Part shown: positions 14,888 to 22,102 of the stretch, piece after piece
Layout of the letters: every line of letters starts with the position of its first letter
How positions within the stretch are numbered: position 1 is the first letter of the stretch
Source: Flavobacterium sp.
GTDB taxonomy: Bacteria; Bacteroidota; Bacteroidia; Flavobacteriales; Flavobacteriaceae
NCBI GenBank assembly: GCA_030151565.1
Contig: JASLDM010000130.1
Span: forward strand, 1 to 27,843
Length of the DNA stretch: 27,843 nt
Direction: 5' to 3'
Translations under genes and position numbers: made by a program
The notes under the pieces: generated by a model
Told to the model about the DNA's origin: nothing
What the model saw: only the letters and a program-made list of their open reading frames with translations
The model's database searches: none

Positions 14888-15886
14888 ATGAAAAACTTCA
14901 AATTTATAACCTGCGTATTCTTTTTACTCACAGGGTCCGCTAGCTTTGCTCAAGACAACTCTATAAAACTGAACAATCATTACCTAGAAAAGGTTATTTC
15001 GGATAATAAAAAATTCATAGAAACTGGTCAGGTTGCAAATTATATTCCTGAATTAACTAAAGCAAATAAATCTGCAATTGCAAGTTGCATCATTACCCCG
15101 GAAGGAACAATATATCAAGCAGGAGATGTTTTCGAAAAATTTACAATTCAAAGTATATCTAAATTAATTTCACTTTCTTTAGCCGTTGAAGATTATGGCG
15201 AAGAAACTGTTTTCAATAAAGTTAGCTATGCAGGCACTCATCTACCTTTTAATAATTTCGCACATTTAGAAACTGAAGATACACCAATTAACCCCATGAT
15301 GAATGCAGGAGCAATAGTAGTTTCTGCTTTAGTCAAAGGCAATGAAGAAGAAGCTTTTTCAAGAATTTTGAAACGAATTCAATACATCACCAAGAATGAA
15401 AAAATTGGTTTAAACGAGGCAGTATATCACTCTGAAAAAGAAACAGGTCATCGCAATAGAGGGATGTTTCACTTATTAAAAAACAAAGGGCTAATCGACA
15501 AAGATGAAACTGCTTTAGATGTATACTTTAAACAATGTTCAATCGAAATCAACACTATAGATCTGGCAAAAATTGCTTATTTCTTCGCCAACAATGGTAC
15601 GCGTTTTGACGGTGATACAAGTTATAAGAACGAGAATATTTCTGAACTAATTCTTGCTGAAATGCTCTCTGGAGGAATGTATGATTTCAGTGGAACTTAT
15701 GCCAGAAAGGTCGGTATTCCTTCTAAATCAGGCGTTGGAGGTGGAATTCTTGCTTCCGATTCTCGATTTGGCTATGGGCTAGCAGTATTCAATCCCGCAC
15801 TAGATCAACATGGGAATTCAGCTGTTGGTTATCATATGCTAAAACAAATTTCTAAAGAATTAAAGTTAAGCATCTTTAAAAAATAA
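14888..15886 (+). CDS. glsA: Glutaminase with signal peptide (serine-dependent, GlsA-type)
   Basis: This enzyme hydrolyses L-glutamine to glutamate and ammonia and belongs to the beta-lactamase-fold glutaminases. The 332-residue protein carries a clear Sec signal peptide (residues 1-21, ending ASFAQ), so the mature enzyme of about 310 residues should act in the periplasm, unlike the cytoplasmic E. coli forms. Catalytic features are visible: the S-x-x-K pair S89-I-S-K92 within FTIQSISKLISL, NPMMNAGAIV (substrate-binding Asn), ETGHRNRGM, the NNGTRFDG loop, the MYDFSGTYARKVG segment with the conserved Tyr, and KSGVGGGI at 280-287. It stands alone between terminators. Export suggests scavenging of external glutamine for carbon and nitrogen. 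The family is very sure and export well supported. Confidence 0.95.
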   Translation: MKNFKFITCVFFLLTGSASFAQDNSIKLNNHYLEKVISDNKKFIETGQVANYIPELTKANKSAIASCIITPEGTIYQAGDVFEKFTIQSISKLISLSLAVEDYGEETVFNKVSYAGTHLPFNNFAHLETEDTPINPMMNAGAIVVSALVKGNEEEAFSRILKRIQYITKNEKIGLNEAVYHSEKETGHRNRGMFHLLKNKGLIDKDETALDVYFKQCSIEINTIDLAKIAYFFANNGTRFDGDTSYKNENISELILAEMLSGGMYDFSGTYARKVGIPSKSGVGGGILASDSRFGYGLAVFNPALDQHGNSAVGYHMLKQISKELKLSIFKK

Positions 15887-15918
15887 ACAAAGCCGTATCA
15901 AAAATGATACGGCTTTGT
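15887..15918. terminator. Bidirectional terminator between glutaminase and feoB
   Basis: A perfect 14-bp stem ACAAAGCCGTATCA / TGATACGGCTTTGT encloses an AAAA loop directly after the glutaminase stop and 18 bp from the feoB stop. A/T-rich flanks lie on both sides, so it can serve both convergent units. Confidence 0.9.
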
Positions 15919-15935
15919 TATTTTAAGCTTTGTTT

Positions 15936-18119
15936 TTATTCAAATAAATACCAGAGTTGTGCAACTACAAAACAAACAATTATTCCATAAAGTATAGGTA
16001 AAAAAGTAGCTACTAAAGTCCATTTAGCACTTTTTGTTTCTTTGTAAATAGTGTAAATAGTTGTGCTACAAGGATTGTGCAACAAACTAAATAGCATCAA
16101 ATTAACACCAGTTAATGTTGTCCATCCAGCTAAATGTAAAATAGAAGCAATCTCTCCATCAGAAACTTCAAACATCACCCCCGCACCTTCACCCAAACTA
16201 GCATCCCCTAACATCATTGCTGTAAGCATTAAAATAGTAGGAATTACAATTTCATTTGCAGGTATTGCCACTATATAAGCTAATAAAATGACTCCATTTA
16301 AACCTATAAAAACACCTATTGGATCGAGCGCATTAACAGTTAAATAAGCAATACTTGAATCACCAATATGAATATTACTAATCAACCAAATAATTGCACC
16401 AGCAGGAGCCGCAAAAACTACTGCACGCCATAACACGATTAAAGTTCTATCTATCAAAGAAGTATAAATTGTCTGCATTACTTGCGGAGGTCGATAAGGT
16501 GGTAATTCCAAGGTAAAAAAAGAAGCTTCTCCTTTTAGCATCGTTTTTGAAAGTAACCAAGAAGTGAAAAAGGTAAAACCTATACCTAACACAACAATAC
16601 CAACAACTGCTAGTGTAGAAACTGTATTAGACATATAACTAGGAACTAAGGCACCAATAAATATCGTAGCAATCAAAATTTGAGTTGGCCAACGTCCATT
16701 GCATAAAGAAAAATTATTTGTAATAATCGCAATTAGTTTTTCACGTGGACTATTAATTATTCGAGTAGCAACAACACCAGCTGCATTACACCCAAATCCC
16801 ATACTCATTGTCAATGCCTGTTTTCCATGAGCTCCAGTACTTTTAAACATTCTATCCAAATTAAACGCAACACGGGGAAGGTATCCAAAATCTTCCAAAA
16901 GTGTAAACAAAGGAAAGAAAATAGCCATTGGAGGCAACATTACAGCAATAACCCAAGCGGTAGCTAAATAAACTCCATCAATCAGAAATCCACTTAACCA
17001 CCAAGGAAATCCAATAGAATTAGCCCCATTTTTAAGAAAAGGATATAATTGATCTAACAATAAATATGAAAGAGCATCTGAAGGATAGTTAGATCCTACA
17101 ATAGTGAGCCATAAAACCGCCCCTAATAAGACTAACATAATTGGAAATCCAAAAAACTTACTCGTTACAACATTATCAATCGCCCGATCTACTCTAAACG
17201 TGCGCTTATTTTCATCTGTTTTCACAGTACTTTTCACAATCTTTGAAACTTGGCCAAAAACTGCTTCTGCCAAATTATCAGCATAAGTAGTTCCTTGTTC
17301 CACACCATAATGATCAGCCAAAGCGAAAACCTCTAATAAAGCATCTTCATTAATTTTTTCTGATAAAACACCGCTTCTCAAAGCATGCATAATACTTTGA
17401 TCTTTTAAAATCAATCGCATCGCCAACCAAGAAACGCTAGGTAACTCAGGGTCTAGAGCAATTAAGGCTTTTGAAACATTCTCTACAGCATCAAAAGATG
17501 TTTTAGGAATACCTTTAATTTTATGAAGCTCAGGCACAATTTTTCCAGTAGCCACTTGATGGATAGCTAATAATAATTCACTTATACCTTCCTTTCTACG
17601 AGCAGAAGTTGCTATTACAGGAACACCTAAATCACGAGATAATCCGCGTACATCTACATCAACTCCATGTCTATTTGCTTCATCCATTAGATTAAGACAA
17701 ACAACGACTTTATTGGTTATCTCTTGAATCTGTAATACAAGACTCAAGTGTCTATCCAATCTTTCTGCATCGACAACTACAACTGTAACATCTGGTCTTC
17801 CAAAAAGAATATAATCCCGTGCTACTTCTTCATCCTCTGAAGTTGACATTAAAGAATAAGTTCCTGGTAAATCTACTAATCTATATCTGTGTTCCTTATA
17901 AGAAAACCTTCCCTCTGCACTGGTTACAGTTTTACCTGGCCAATTTCCCGTATGCTGCTTTAGCCCTGTTAATGCATTAAATATTGTACTTTTACCAGTA
18001 TTAGGATTCCCTGCTAATGCAATAGTAAAGTCATAATCACCAGACAAGTCCCCTAATTTACGTAGATCAGATGCGGTATTTAAATCGCACACTTCACAAG
18101 TACTTTTCAATTTCATCAT
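15936..18119 (-). CDS. feoB: Ferrous iron transporter FeoB
   Basis: FeoB is the inner-membrane permease for Fe2+, with a cytoplasmic GTPase domain fused to a polytopic membrane domain. The 727-residue protein shows G1 GNPNTGKST at residues 37-45, the WPGKTV switch I segment, G3 DLPG at 83-86 and G4 NLMD at 143-146, then a helical guanine-dissociation-inhibitor region to about 300. About eight or more membrane segments follow, with the two Gate motifs: LPPMAIFFPLFTLLEDFGYLPR with GFGCNAAGVVATR, and ELPPYRPP followed by the second half. The N-terminus before G1 is about 36 residues and holds Cys8-x-x-Cys11. feoA ends 1 bp upstream, so the two are translationally coupled. It is closed by the terminator at 15887-15918. 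Confidence 0.97.
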   Translation of the reverse strand: MMKLKSTCEVCDLNTASDLRKLGDLSGDYDFTIALAGNPNTGKSTIFNALTGLKQHTGNWPGKTVTSAEGRFSYKEHRYRLVDLPGTYSLMSTSEDEEVARDYILFGRPDVTVVVVDAERLDRHLSLVLQIQEITNKVVVCLNLMDEANRHGVDVDVRGLSRDLGVPVIATSARRKEGISELLLAIHQVATGKIVPELHKIKGIPKTSFDAVENVSKALIALDPELPSVSWLAMRLILKDQSIMHALRSGVLSEKINEDALLEVFALADHYGVEQGTTYADNLAEAVFGQVSKIVKSTVKTDENKRTFRVDRAIDNVVTSKFFGFPIMLVLLGAVLWLTIVGSNYPSDALSYLLLDQLYPFLKNGANSIGFPWWLSGFLIDGVYLATAWVIAVMLPPMAIFFPLFTLLEDFGYLPRVAFNLDRMFKSTGAHGKQALTMSMGFGCNAAGVVATRIINSPREKLIAIITNNFSLCNGRWPTQILIATIFIGALVPSYMSNTVSTLAVVGIVVLGIGFTFFTSWLLSKTMLKGEASFFTLELPPYRPPQVMQTIYTSLIDRTLIVLWRAVVFAAPAGAIIWLISNIHIGDSSIAYLTVNALDPIGVFIGLNGVILLAYIVAIPANEIVIPTILMLTAMMLGDASLGEGAGVMFEVSDGEIASILHLAGWTTLTGVNLMLFSLLHNPCSTTIYTIYKETKSAKWTLVATFLPILYGIIVCFVVAQLWYLFE

Positions 18120-18120
18120 C

Positions 18121-18354
18121 TTACTTTTGTTTTTCTATCAAAATCATCTTGGCATCTTCTTTTCTTAAAGAAATCAAAGTATTATGAATCTTGTAAGCAA
18201 CAGGATCTTTTAACGGACTAATATTCTGAACTTCTATTGTAACTCCTCTTACAAATCCAAGATCTAAAAATCGTTGATGAGCTTCTTCTCGGCATTCTTT
18301 TGCAATACCTAAAATCATAGCTTGTTCCCCTTTATTTAATTCAGACAATACCAT
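18121..18354 (-). CDS. feoA: Ferrous iron transport protein FeoA
   Basis: FeoA is a small cytoplasmic SH3-fold protein that interacts with FeoB and is needed for full Fe2+ uptake. The 77-residue product shows the family pattern: LSELNKGEQAMILGI, then RFLDLGFVRGVTIEVQNISPLKDPVAYKIHNTLISLRKEDA, with the conserved L-x-x-[LM]G-[FL]-x-x-G-x-x-[IV] core and the ISLR-x-x-A end. It is the first gene of feoAB, one base before feoB. Its promoter region holds two adjacent TAATTTTG -10 elements and a DtxR-type operator (18386-18404), so iron- or manganese-dependent repression is likely. No FeoC is present. Confidence 0.95.
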   Translation of the reverse strand: MVLSELNKGEQAMILGIAKECREEAHQRFLDLGFVRGVTIEVQNISPLKDPVAYKIHNTLISLRKEDAKMILIEKQK

Positions 18355-18372
18355 CTTAATAGTTTAGAACTA

Positions 18373-18388
18373 CAAAATTACAAAATTA
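18373..18388 (-). promoter_or_regulatory. Two adjacent -10 elements upstream of feoA
   Basis: On the minus strand TAATTTTG occurs twice back to back (18381-18388, then 18373-18380). Both match TAnnTTTG fully. The proximal copy ends 18 bp before the ATG. No TTG -35 is apparent, which would be expected for a promoter overlapped by a regulator site. Confidence 0.55.
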
Positions 18389-18404
18389 GATTAGCCTAAT
18401 AAAA
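18386..18404. promoter_or_regulatory. Putative DtxR/IdeR-type metalloregulator operator of feoAB
   Basis: The plus strand reads TTAGATTAGCCTAATAAAA, matching 15 of 19 positions of the classical DtxR/IdeR box TTAGGTTAGCCTAACCTAA, including the whole central TTAGCCTAA. It overlaps the distal -10 element and the spacer of the proximal one, the position expected for repression by a metal-loaded regulator. Bacteroidota genomes encode DtxR-family regulators, but none is in this window. Confidence 0.55.
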
Positions 18405-18444
18405 TATTTAGCTCAGTTTTTAAACCTATTTAATTAAAAACGAA

Positions 18445-18490
18445 TAAAATAAAAGAGCTTCAATTTTAGAAAAGAAGCTCTTTTATTTTA
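18445..18490 (-). terminator. Terminator of recR
   Basis: A perfect 17-bp stem TAAAATAAAAGAGCTTC and its complement encloses a 12-nt loop, starting 1 bp after the recR stop codon on the minus strand. The A-run of the plus strand gives a U-run in the recR transcript. Confidence 0.88.
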
Positions 18491-18491
18491 C

Positions 18492-19112
18492 TTAAATACT
18501 TTTAAAGGCATTCTCAAATGGAACCCGATGAATCAGACTACGCCCTAACGTTACTTCATCCGCATATTCTAATTCATCACCAATAGCAATTCCTCGCGCT
18601 ATAGTAGAAGTAATCAAATCGAAATCTTTTAATTGTTTATATATGTAAAAATTTGTGGTATCGCCTTCCATCGTAGAGCTCAAAGCAAAAATAATCTCCT
18701 TCACATTCCCTTCCTTGACTTTGTTTAATAATGGATTAATAGTAAGCTGACTAGGCCCAATACCATCAATGGGAGATATCTTTCCTCCTAAAACGTGATA
18801 AATCCCCTTATACAATTGCGTATTTTCTAAAGCCATTACATCTCGCACATCCTCGACAACACAAATAGTTTGATGATCACGAGATGGATTTGCACAAATT
18901 TCACAAACTTGATGGTCGGAAATTGTATAACAACTTTGACAAAACTTGATTTCTTGACGCAACTTTAATAAAGCTTCCGCCAGATGAACAGTTTGCTCTT
19001 CCGGTTGTTTCAATAAGTGCAACATTAAACGCAGTGCGGTACGCTTTCCTATTCCAGGAAGTAACGAGATTTCATCGACCGCTTTTTCTAATAATTTTGA
19101 AGGAAAATCCAT
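18492..19112 (-). CDS. recR: Recombination mediator RecR
   Basis: RecR works with RecO (and RecF) to load RecA onto SSB-coated single-stranded DNA at gaps during recombinational repair. The 206-residue length is typical. Seen in order: the N-terminal helix-hairpin-helix LPGIGKRTALRL (residues 18-29), a four-Cys zinc motif (Cys58, Cys61, Cys70, Cys73), and a Toprim domain beginning ICVVEDVRDVMALE with the catalytic-like Glu and ending ALSSTMEGDTT. The C-terminal signature TSTIARGIAIGDELEYADEVTLGRSL follows. A perfect -10 element ends only 5 bp before the ATG, so the transcript may be leaderless or nearly so. It is monocistronic with its own terminator. Confidence 0.97.
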   Translation of the reverse strand: MDFPSKLLEKAVDEISLLPGIGKRTALRLMLHLLKQPEEQTVHLAEALLKLRQEIKFCQSCYTISDHQVCEICANPSRDHQTICVVEDVRDVMALENTQLYKGIYHVLGGKISPIDGIGPSQLTINPLLNKVKEGNVKEIIFALSSTMEGDTTNFYIYKQLKDFDLITSTIARGIAIGDELEYADEVTLGRSLIHRVPFENAFKSI

Positions 19113-19116
19113 CCGG

Positions 19117-19124
19117 CAAAGATA
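19117..19124 (-). promoter_or_regulatory. -10 element immediately upstream of recR
   Basis: It reads TATCTTTG on the minus strand, with only four bases (CCGG) between it and the recR ATG. With a start 5-7 nt downstream of the element, transcription would begin at or just inside the start codon. Confidence 0.4.
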
Positions 19125-19225
19125 AAAAAATAGCTGTAAAGAAACTCCGTATAAAAGATAGAGCCCATATTTTTATTCTTGATCCAAATTAAATTTCAAG
19201 ATAAGAATCATACGTTAAAAATAAG

Positions 19226-19233
19226 TATTTTTG
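19226..19233 (+). promoter_or_regulatory. -10 element of the sodium:solute symporter gene
   Basis: TATTTTTG lies 21 bp upstream of the ATG at 19255. No -35 TTG is seen at the correct distance. Confidence 0.4.
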
Positions 19234-19254
19234 ACTTTGATTAAATAAAGCACC

Positions 19255-20745
19255 ATGACACCAACAATTATTTTTGCCATAATCGTTATTTATTTCGGAA
19301 TTCTTATTTTTATTTCTCGATATATCAGTAAAAAAGACAGTAGTAATGATGCTTTTTTTATGGCAAATAGGAATGCTAAATGGTATTTAGTTGCGTTTGG
19401 AATGATTGGTACAGCCTTATCAGGCGTTACTTTTATTTCAGTACCAGGTGAAGTTGGAGCTCCTAGTGGTGAACAGTTCAAATATTTTCAGTTTGTACTC
19501 GGAAATGCCGCTGGTTTCCTTATCACGGCTACAATACTTCTCCCTCTTTACTACAGATATAATTTAGTTTCAATATACACCCTCATAGAGAAAAGATTGG
19601 GATTTTATAGCTATAAATCGGCAGCGTCAATTTTTTTATTGAGTCGAACAATTGGATCTGCATTTCGACTTTACCTGGTGATAATTGTGTTACAACGTTA
19701 TGTATTTGATTATTTTGGTATTCCTTTCTTTGCTACCGTTTTAATTGCGCTACTCCTAATTTATGCTTACACATATAAAGGAGGACTCAAAACAATTATA
19801 GTTACTGATACGCTGCAAACATTTTTCTTAGTTACATCCGTTATTTTTACAATCATTTTCATTTGTAGAAGCCTAGATCTAAATGCCGTAGAAGCTTTCG
19901 AAACAATTAAAAACAGCAACTACTCTAAGATTTTTTTCTTTGAAGACTTTATAGAAAGTCGTTTTCACTTTATAAAACAATTCTTAGGAGGAATGTTTGT
20001 AACCATTGCAATGGTAGGCTTAGATCAAGATTTGATGCAGAAAAACTTAAGTTGTAAAAACATAAAAGAAGCTCAAAAAAACATGTATTCCTTTACAGCT
20101 ATTTTTGTAGTTATCAATTTATTCTTTTTAGGCGTTGGAGCTTTACTTTATATTTATGCCCAACAAAACGGAATTGAAGTTCCGCTAGATTTAGTTACAG
20201 GTAAGCCAAGAACTGATTTACTTTTTCCTGAAATTGCATTCAACTATTTGAGTATTGTTCCTGCTGTTATTTTCTTATTAGGATTAACTGCTGCAACTTT
20301 CGCTACAACGGATTCCGCTCTAACAGCATTAACAACTTCTTTTTGTATTGATTTTTTAAACATGGACAAACCAGAAAACGCAACAAATAAAAAAGCGGTT
20401 TGGCAGCGAAAAATTGTACACTTAGCATTTTCTTTTTTAATGTTTTTAGTCATCATTCTATTTAATGCTATTAACGATGCCTCTGTTGTAAGTATGATTT
20501 TTAAAATTGCCTCTTACACCTATGGCCCGCTATTGGGATTATTTGCATTTGCTGTCTTTTTTAAATCAAGAATAATAAAAGATAAATGGGTTCCATACCT
20601 TTGTTTTATCGCCCCTTTTACCACCTATTTAATCAGTTCAAATAGCAAGCTCTTATTTGGAAATTACGCATTCGACAATGAATTGATTATCTTAAATGGA
20701 GGGATTACCTTACTTTTAGTAATAGCTATTAGTAAGAAAAACTAA
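19255..20745 (+). CDS. Sodium:solute symporter (SSS family)
   Basis: This 496-residue inner-membrane protein has about 13 hydrophobic segments and belongs to the SSS family, which couples Na+ entry to uptake of sugars, amino acids, vitamins or other solutes. Family features are the helix 1 start with IVIYFGILIFISRYISKK, and the NDAFFMANRNAKWYLVAFGMIGTALSGVTFISVPG segment, whose A/S-L-S-G-x-T pattern forms part of the Na+ site. Others are the YTYKGGLKTIIVTDTLQ loop of helices 4-5, MVGLDQDLMQKNLSCKN, and the AATFATTDSALTALTTSFCIDF helix 8 with the second Na+-site Ser/Thr residues. The substrate cannot be read. Its stop codon overlaps the stop of the convergent CoA-binding gene by a few bases, and I see no terminator between them. 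Confidence 0.92.
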   Translation: MTPTIIFAIIVIYFGILIFISRYISKKDSSNDAFFMANRNAKWYLVAFGMIGTALSGVTFISVPGEVGAPSGEQFKYFQFVLGNAAGFLITATILLPLYYRYNLVSIYTLIEKRLGFYSYKSAASIFLLSRTIGSAFRLYLVIIVLQRYVFDYFGIPFFATVLIALLLIYAYTYKGGLKTIIVTDTLQTFFLVTSVIFTIIFICRSLDLNAVEAFETIKNSNYSKIFFFEDFIESRFHFIKQFLGGMFVTIAMVGLDQDLMQKNLSCKNIKEAQKNMYSFTAIFVVINLFFLGVGALLYIYAQQNGIEVPLDLVTGKPRTDLLFPEIAFNYLSIVPAVIFLLGLTAATFATTDSALTALTTSFCIDFLNMDKPENATNKKAVWQRKIVHLAFSFLMFLVIILFNAINDASVVSMIFKIASYTYGPLLGLFAFAVFFKSRIIKDKWVPYLCFIAPFTTYLISSNSKLLFGNYAFDNELIILNGGITLLLVIAISKKN

Positions 20746-21101
20746 TATTGACCTGTATGTAATAACACTAAAGTACAAGACTCCTCATAAGAGATATTAT
20801 GGCTGTCTAATAATTGATATAATTCAGGATTCTCTGTACCAGGATTGAAAATAATACGCTTTGGATTTAAACTTAAAATATATTCATAAAATACTTCTTG
20901 TCGTTTAGCATTTAAATAAAGCGTTATAGTATCGATATCCTCAAAATCTACAAGCTCTCTTACAATAGCTACATCACCTATAGTCCCTTGCTTTAATCCA
21001 ATAGCTTCTACCGGATGCCCATATTTACGTAACAAACTAATAGCCTTAAAAGAATAGCGCAATGGATTCATTGAAGCGCCAATAACGAGCGTTTTTTTCA
21101 T
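20742..21101 (-). CDS. CoA-binding domain protein (YccU-like)
   Basis: The 119-residue protein is a single Rossmann-like CoA_binding_2 domain. It begins KKTLVIGASMNPLRYSFKAISLL (the G-A-S-x-x-P-x-R-x-S/A loop that binds the CoA nucleotide), then GHPVEAIGLKQGTI, a strand with VDFEDIDTITLYLNAKRQ, and SLNPKRIIFNPGTENPELYQLL with the N-P-G-T/A-E-N motif characteristic of the family. These stand-alone proteins bind CoA in vitro, but their cellular role is not established. There is no signal peptide, so it is cytoplasmic. It converges with the sodium symporter with stop codons overlapping by 3-4 bases. A TAAATTTG -10 element lies 18 bp upstream of the ATG. Confidence 0.9.
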   Translation of the reverse strand: MKKTLVIGASMNPLRYSFKAISLLRKYGHPVEAIGLKQGTIGDVAIVRELVDFEDIDTITLYLNAKRQEVFYEYILSLNPKRIIFNPGTENPELYQLLDSHNISYEESCTLVLLHTGQY

Positions 21102-21118
21102 ATTTAATTTATTTTAAT

Positions 21119-21126
21119 CAAATTTA
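21119..21126 (-). promoter_or_regulatory. -10 element of the CoA-binding protein gene
   Basis: It reads TAAATTTG on the minus strand, 18 bp before the ATG at 21101; no -35 TTG is obvious. Confidence 0.4.
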
Positions 21127-21259
21127 AGAAAAAAATAAAGATTATATTCAGATTAACATCCAACTAACTTAAAACATTAAAAAACCACTCATAAATAGTA
21201 AATATTCCTAAAACATAAACCCTATTTAACTTAATATTCTTAAACAAAATTATAAAACA

Positions 21260-21273
21260 ATGACAAAAGTCAT
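21260..21273. promoter_or_regulatory. CRP/FNR-type palindrome upstream of the OmpW-family gene
   Basis: ATGACAAAAGTCAT is a perfect dyad that contains TGA-N6-TCA, the core recognised by CRP/FNR-family regulators. Its centre is about 42 bp upstream of the start expected from a TAATTTTA element at 21296-21303, a class II activator position. The -10 assignment is itself uncertain. Confidence 0.4.
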
Positions 21274-21330
21274 ATTATGAATCGGTTGCGCTTTGTAATT
21301 TTACATTGAATATAAAAAAACACAATAAAC

Positions 21331-22005
21331 ATGAGAAAATTAGCTTTAACATTACTGGGTTTAACTTTATTTGTTAGTGGAACTGCTTTTGCACAAGAGC
21401 CAATAAAAATTAAAGAAAAAGAAGAAAAAGAATTTAGCAGATGGCAAATGCGTCTACGCGGCGTTGGTGTAGTTCCACACAATAGAGGAGAAATCTCTAC
21501 AATCGGTGGTGATATCGATGTATCAAACAATTTCATACCAGAATTGGATTTTACATATTTCTTCACTAAAAATATTGCTGCAGAATTAATTCTAGGTACT
21601 TCTAGACATACGGTAGCTGCAAATAATACAACTGTTGGAGATTTAGATTTAGGGAGCGTTTATTTATTACCTCCAACTTTAATGGTACAATATCACCTAC
21701 ATGCAGGTGAGGTTTTTAAACCATATGTTGGAGTTGGTGCAAACTATACCGTTTTCTTTAACGAGAAATCTGGAGATGCTGCTGGTATCAAATATGATAA
21801 TAAATTTGGATACGGGTTCCAGATTGGATTTGACATTGATTTAAATGACAAATTCTTTATCAACTTAGACTTTAAAAAACTATTCTTAGAAACAGACGTA
21901 ACAGTTGATGCTTCTAACTTAAATCAAGGACAAACATTCGACATCCCTGCTAAAGTTAAAGTAGATCCAATGTTGTTAGGTTTTGGTATCGGAATGCGTT
22001 TTTAA
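21331..22005 (+). CDS. OmpW family outer-membrane protein
   Basis: OmpW-type proteins are eight-stranded outer-membrane barrels forming a hydrophobic channel for small nonpolar compounds. The 224-residue protein has a signal peptide (residues 1-21, ending TAFAQ) and a short charged KEKEEKEF stretch. Family elements follow: WQMRLRGVGVVP at the first strand, IPELDFTYFFTKNIAAELILGTSRH, GSVYLLPPTLMVQYHLHAGEVFKPYVGVGANYTVFF (the L-P-P-x-x-x-x-Q-Y-H and K-P-Y-x-G-x-G-x-N-Y-T signatures), and a C-terminal strand ending in Phe (GFGIGMRF), typical for barrel insertion. It is monocistronic with a terminator after the stop. A CRP/FNR-type palindrome is upstream, in line with the FNR control known for ompW in enterobacteria. 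Confidence 0.93.
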   Translation: MRKLALTLLGLTLFVSGTAFAQEPIKIKEKEEKEFSRWQMRLRGVGVVPHNRGEISTIGGDIDVSNNFIPELDFTYFFTKNIAAELILGTSRHTVAANNTTVGDLDLGSVYLLPPTLMVQYHLHAGEVFKPYVGVGANYTVFFNEKSGDAAGIKYDNKFGYGFQIGFDIDLNDKFFINLDFKKLFLETDVTVDASNLNQGQTFDIPAKVKVDPMLLGFGIGMRF

Positions 22006-22031
22006 TTATTTAAATAGATGTATTTTTTTTT

Positions 22032-22061
22032 AGGTCATCCTCACTGAGGGTGACCTTTTTT
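22032..22061 (+). terminator. Terminator of the OmpW-family gene
   Basis: The stem AGGTCATCCTC / GAGGGTGACCT (11 bp, one T-G pair) with a three-base loop is followed by a T-run, 26 bp after the stop codon. Confidence 0.9.
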
Positions 22062-22102
22062 ATTCTACAATATTTTCACGAAGTTTGCTTTAAATTAAAA
22101 AA

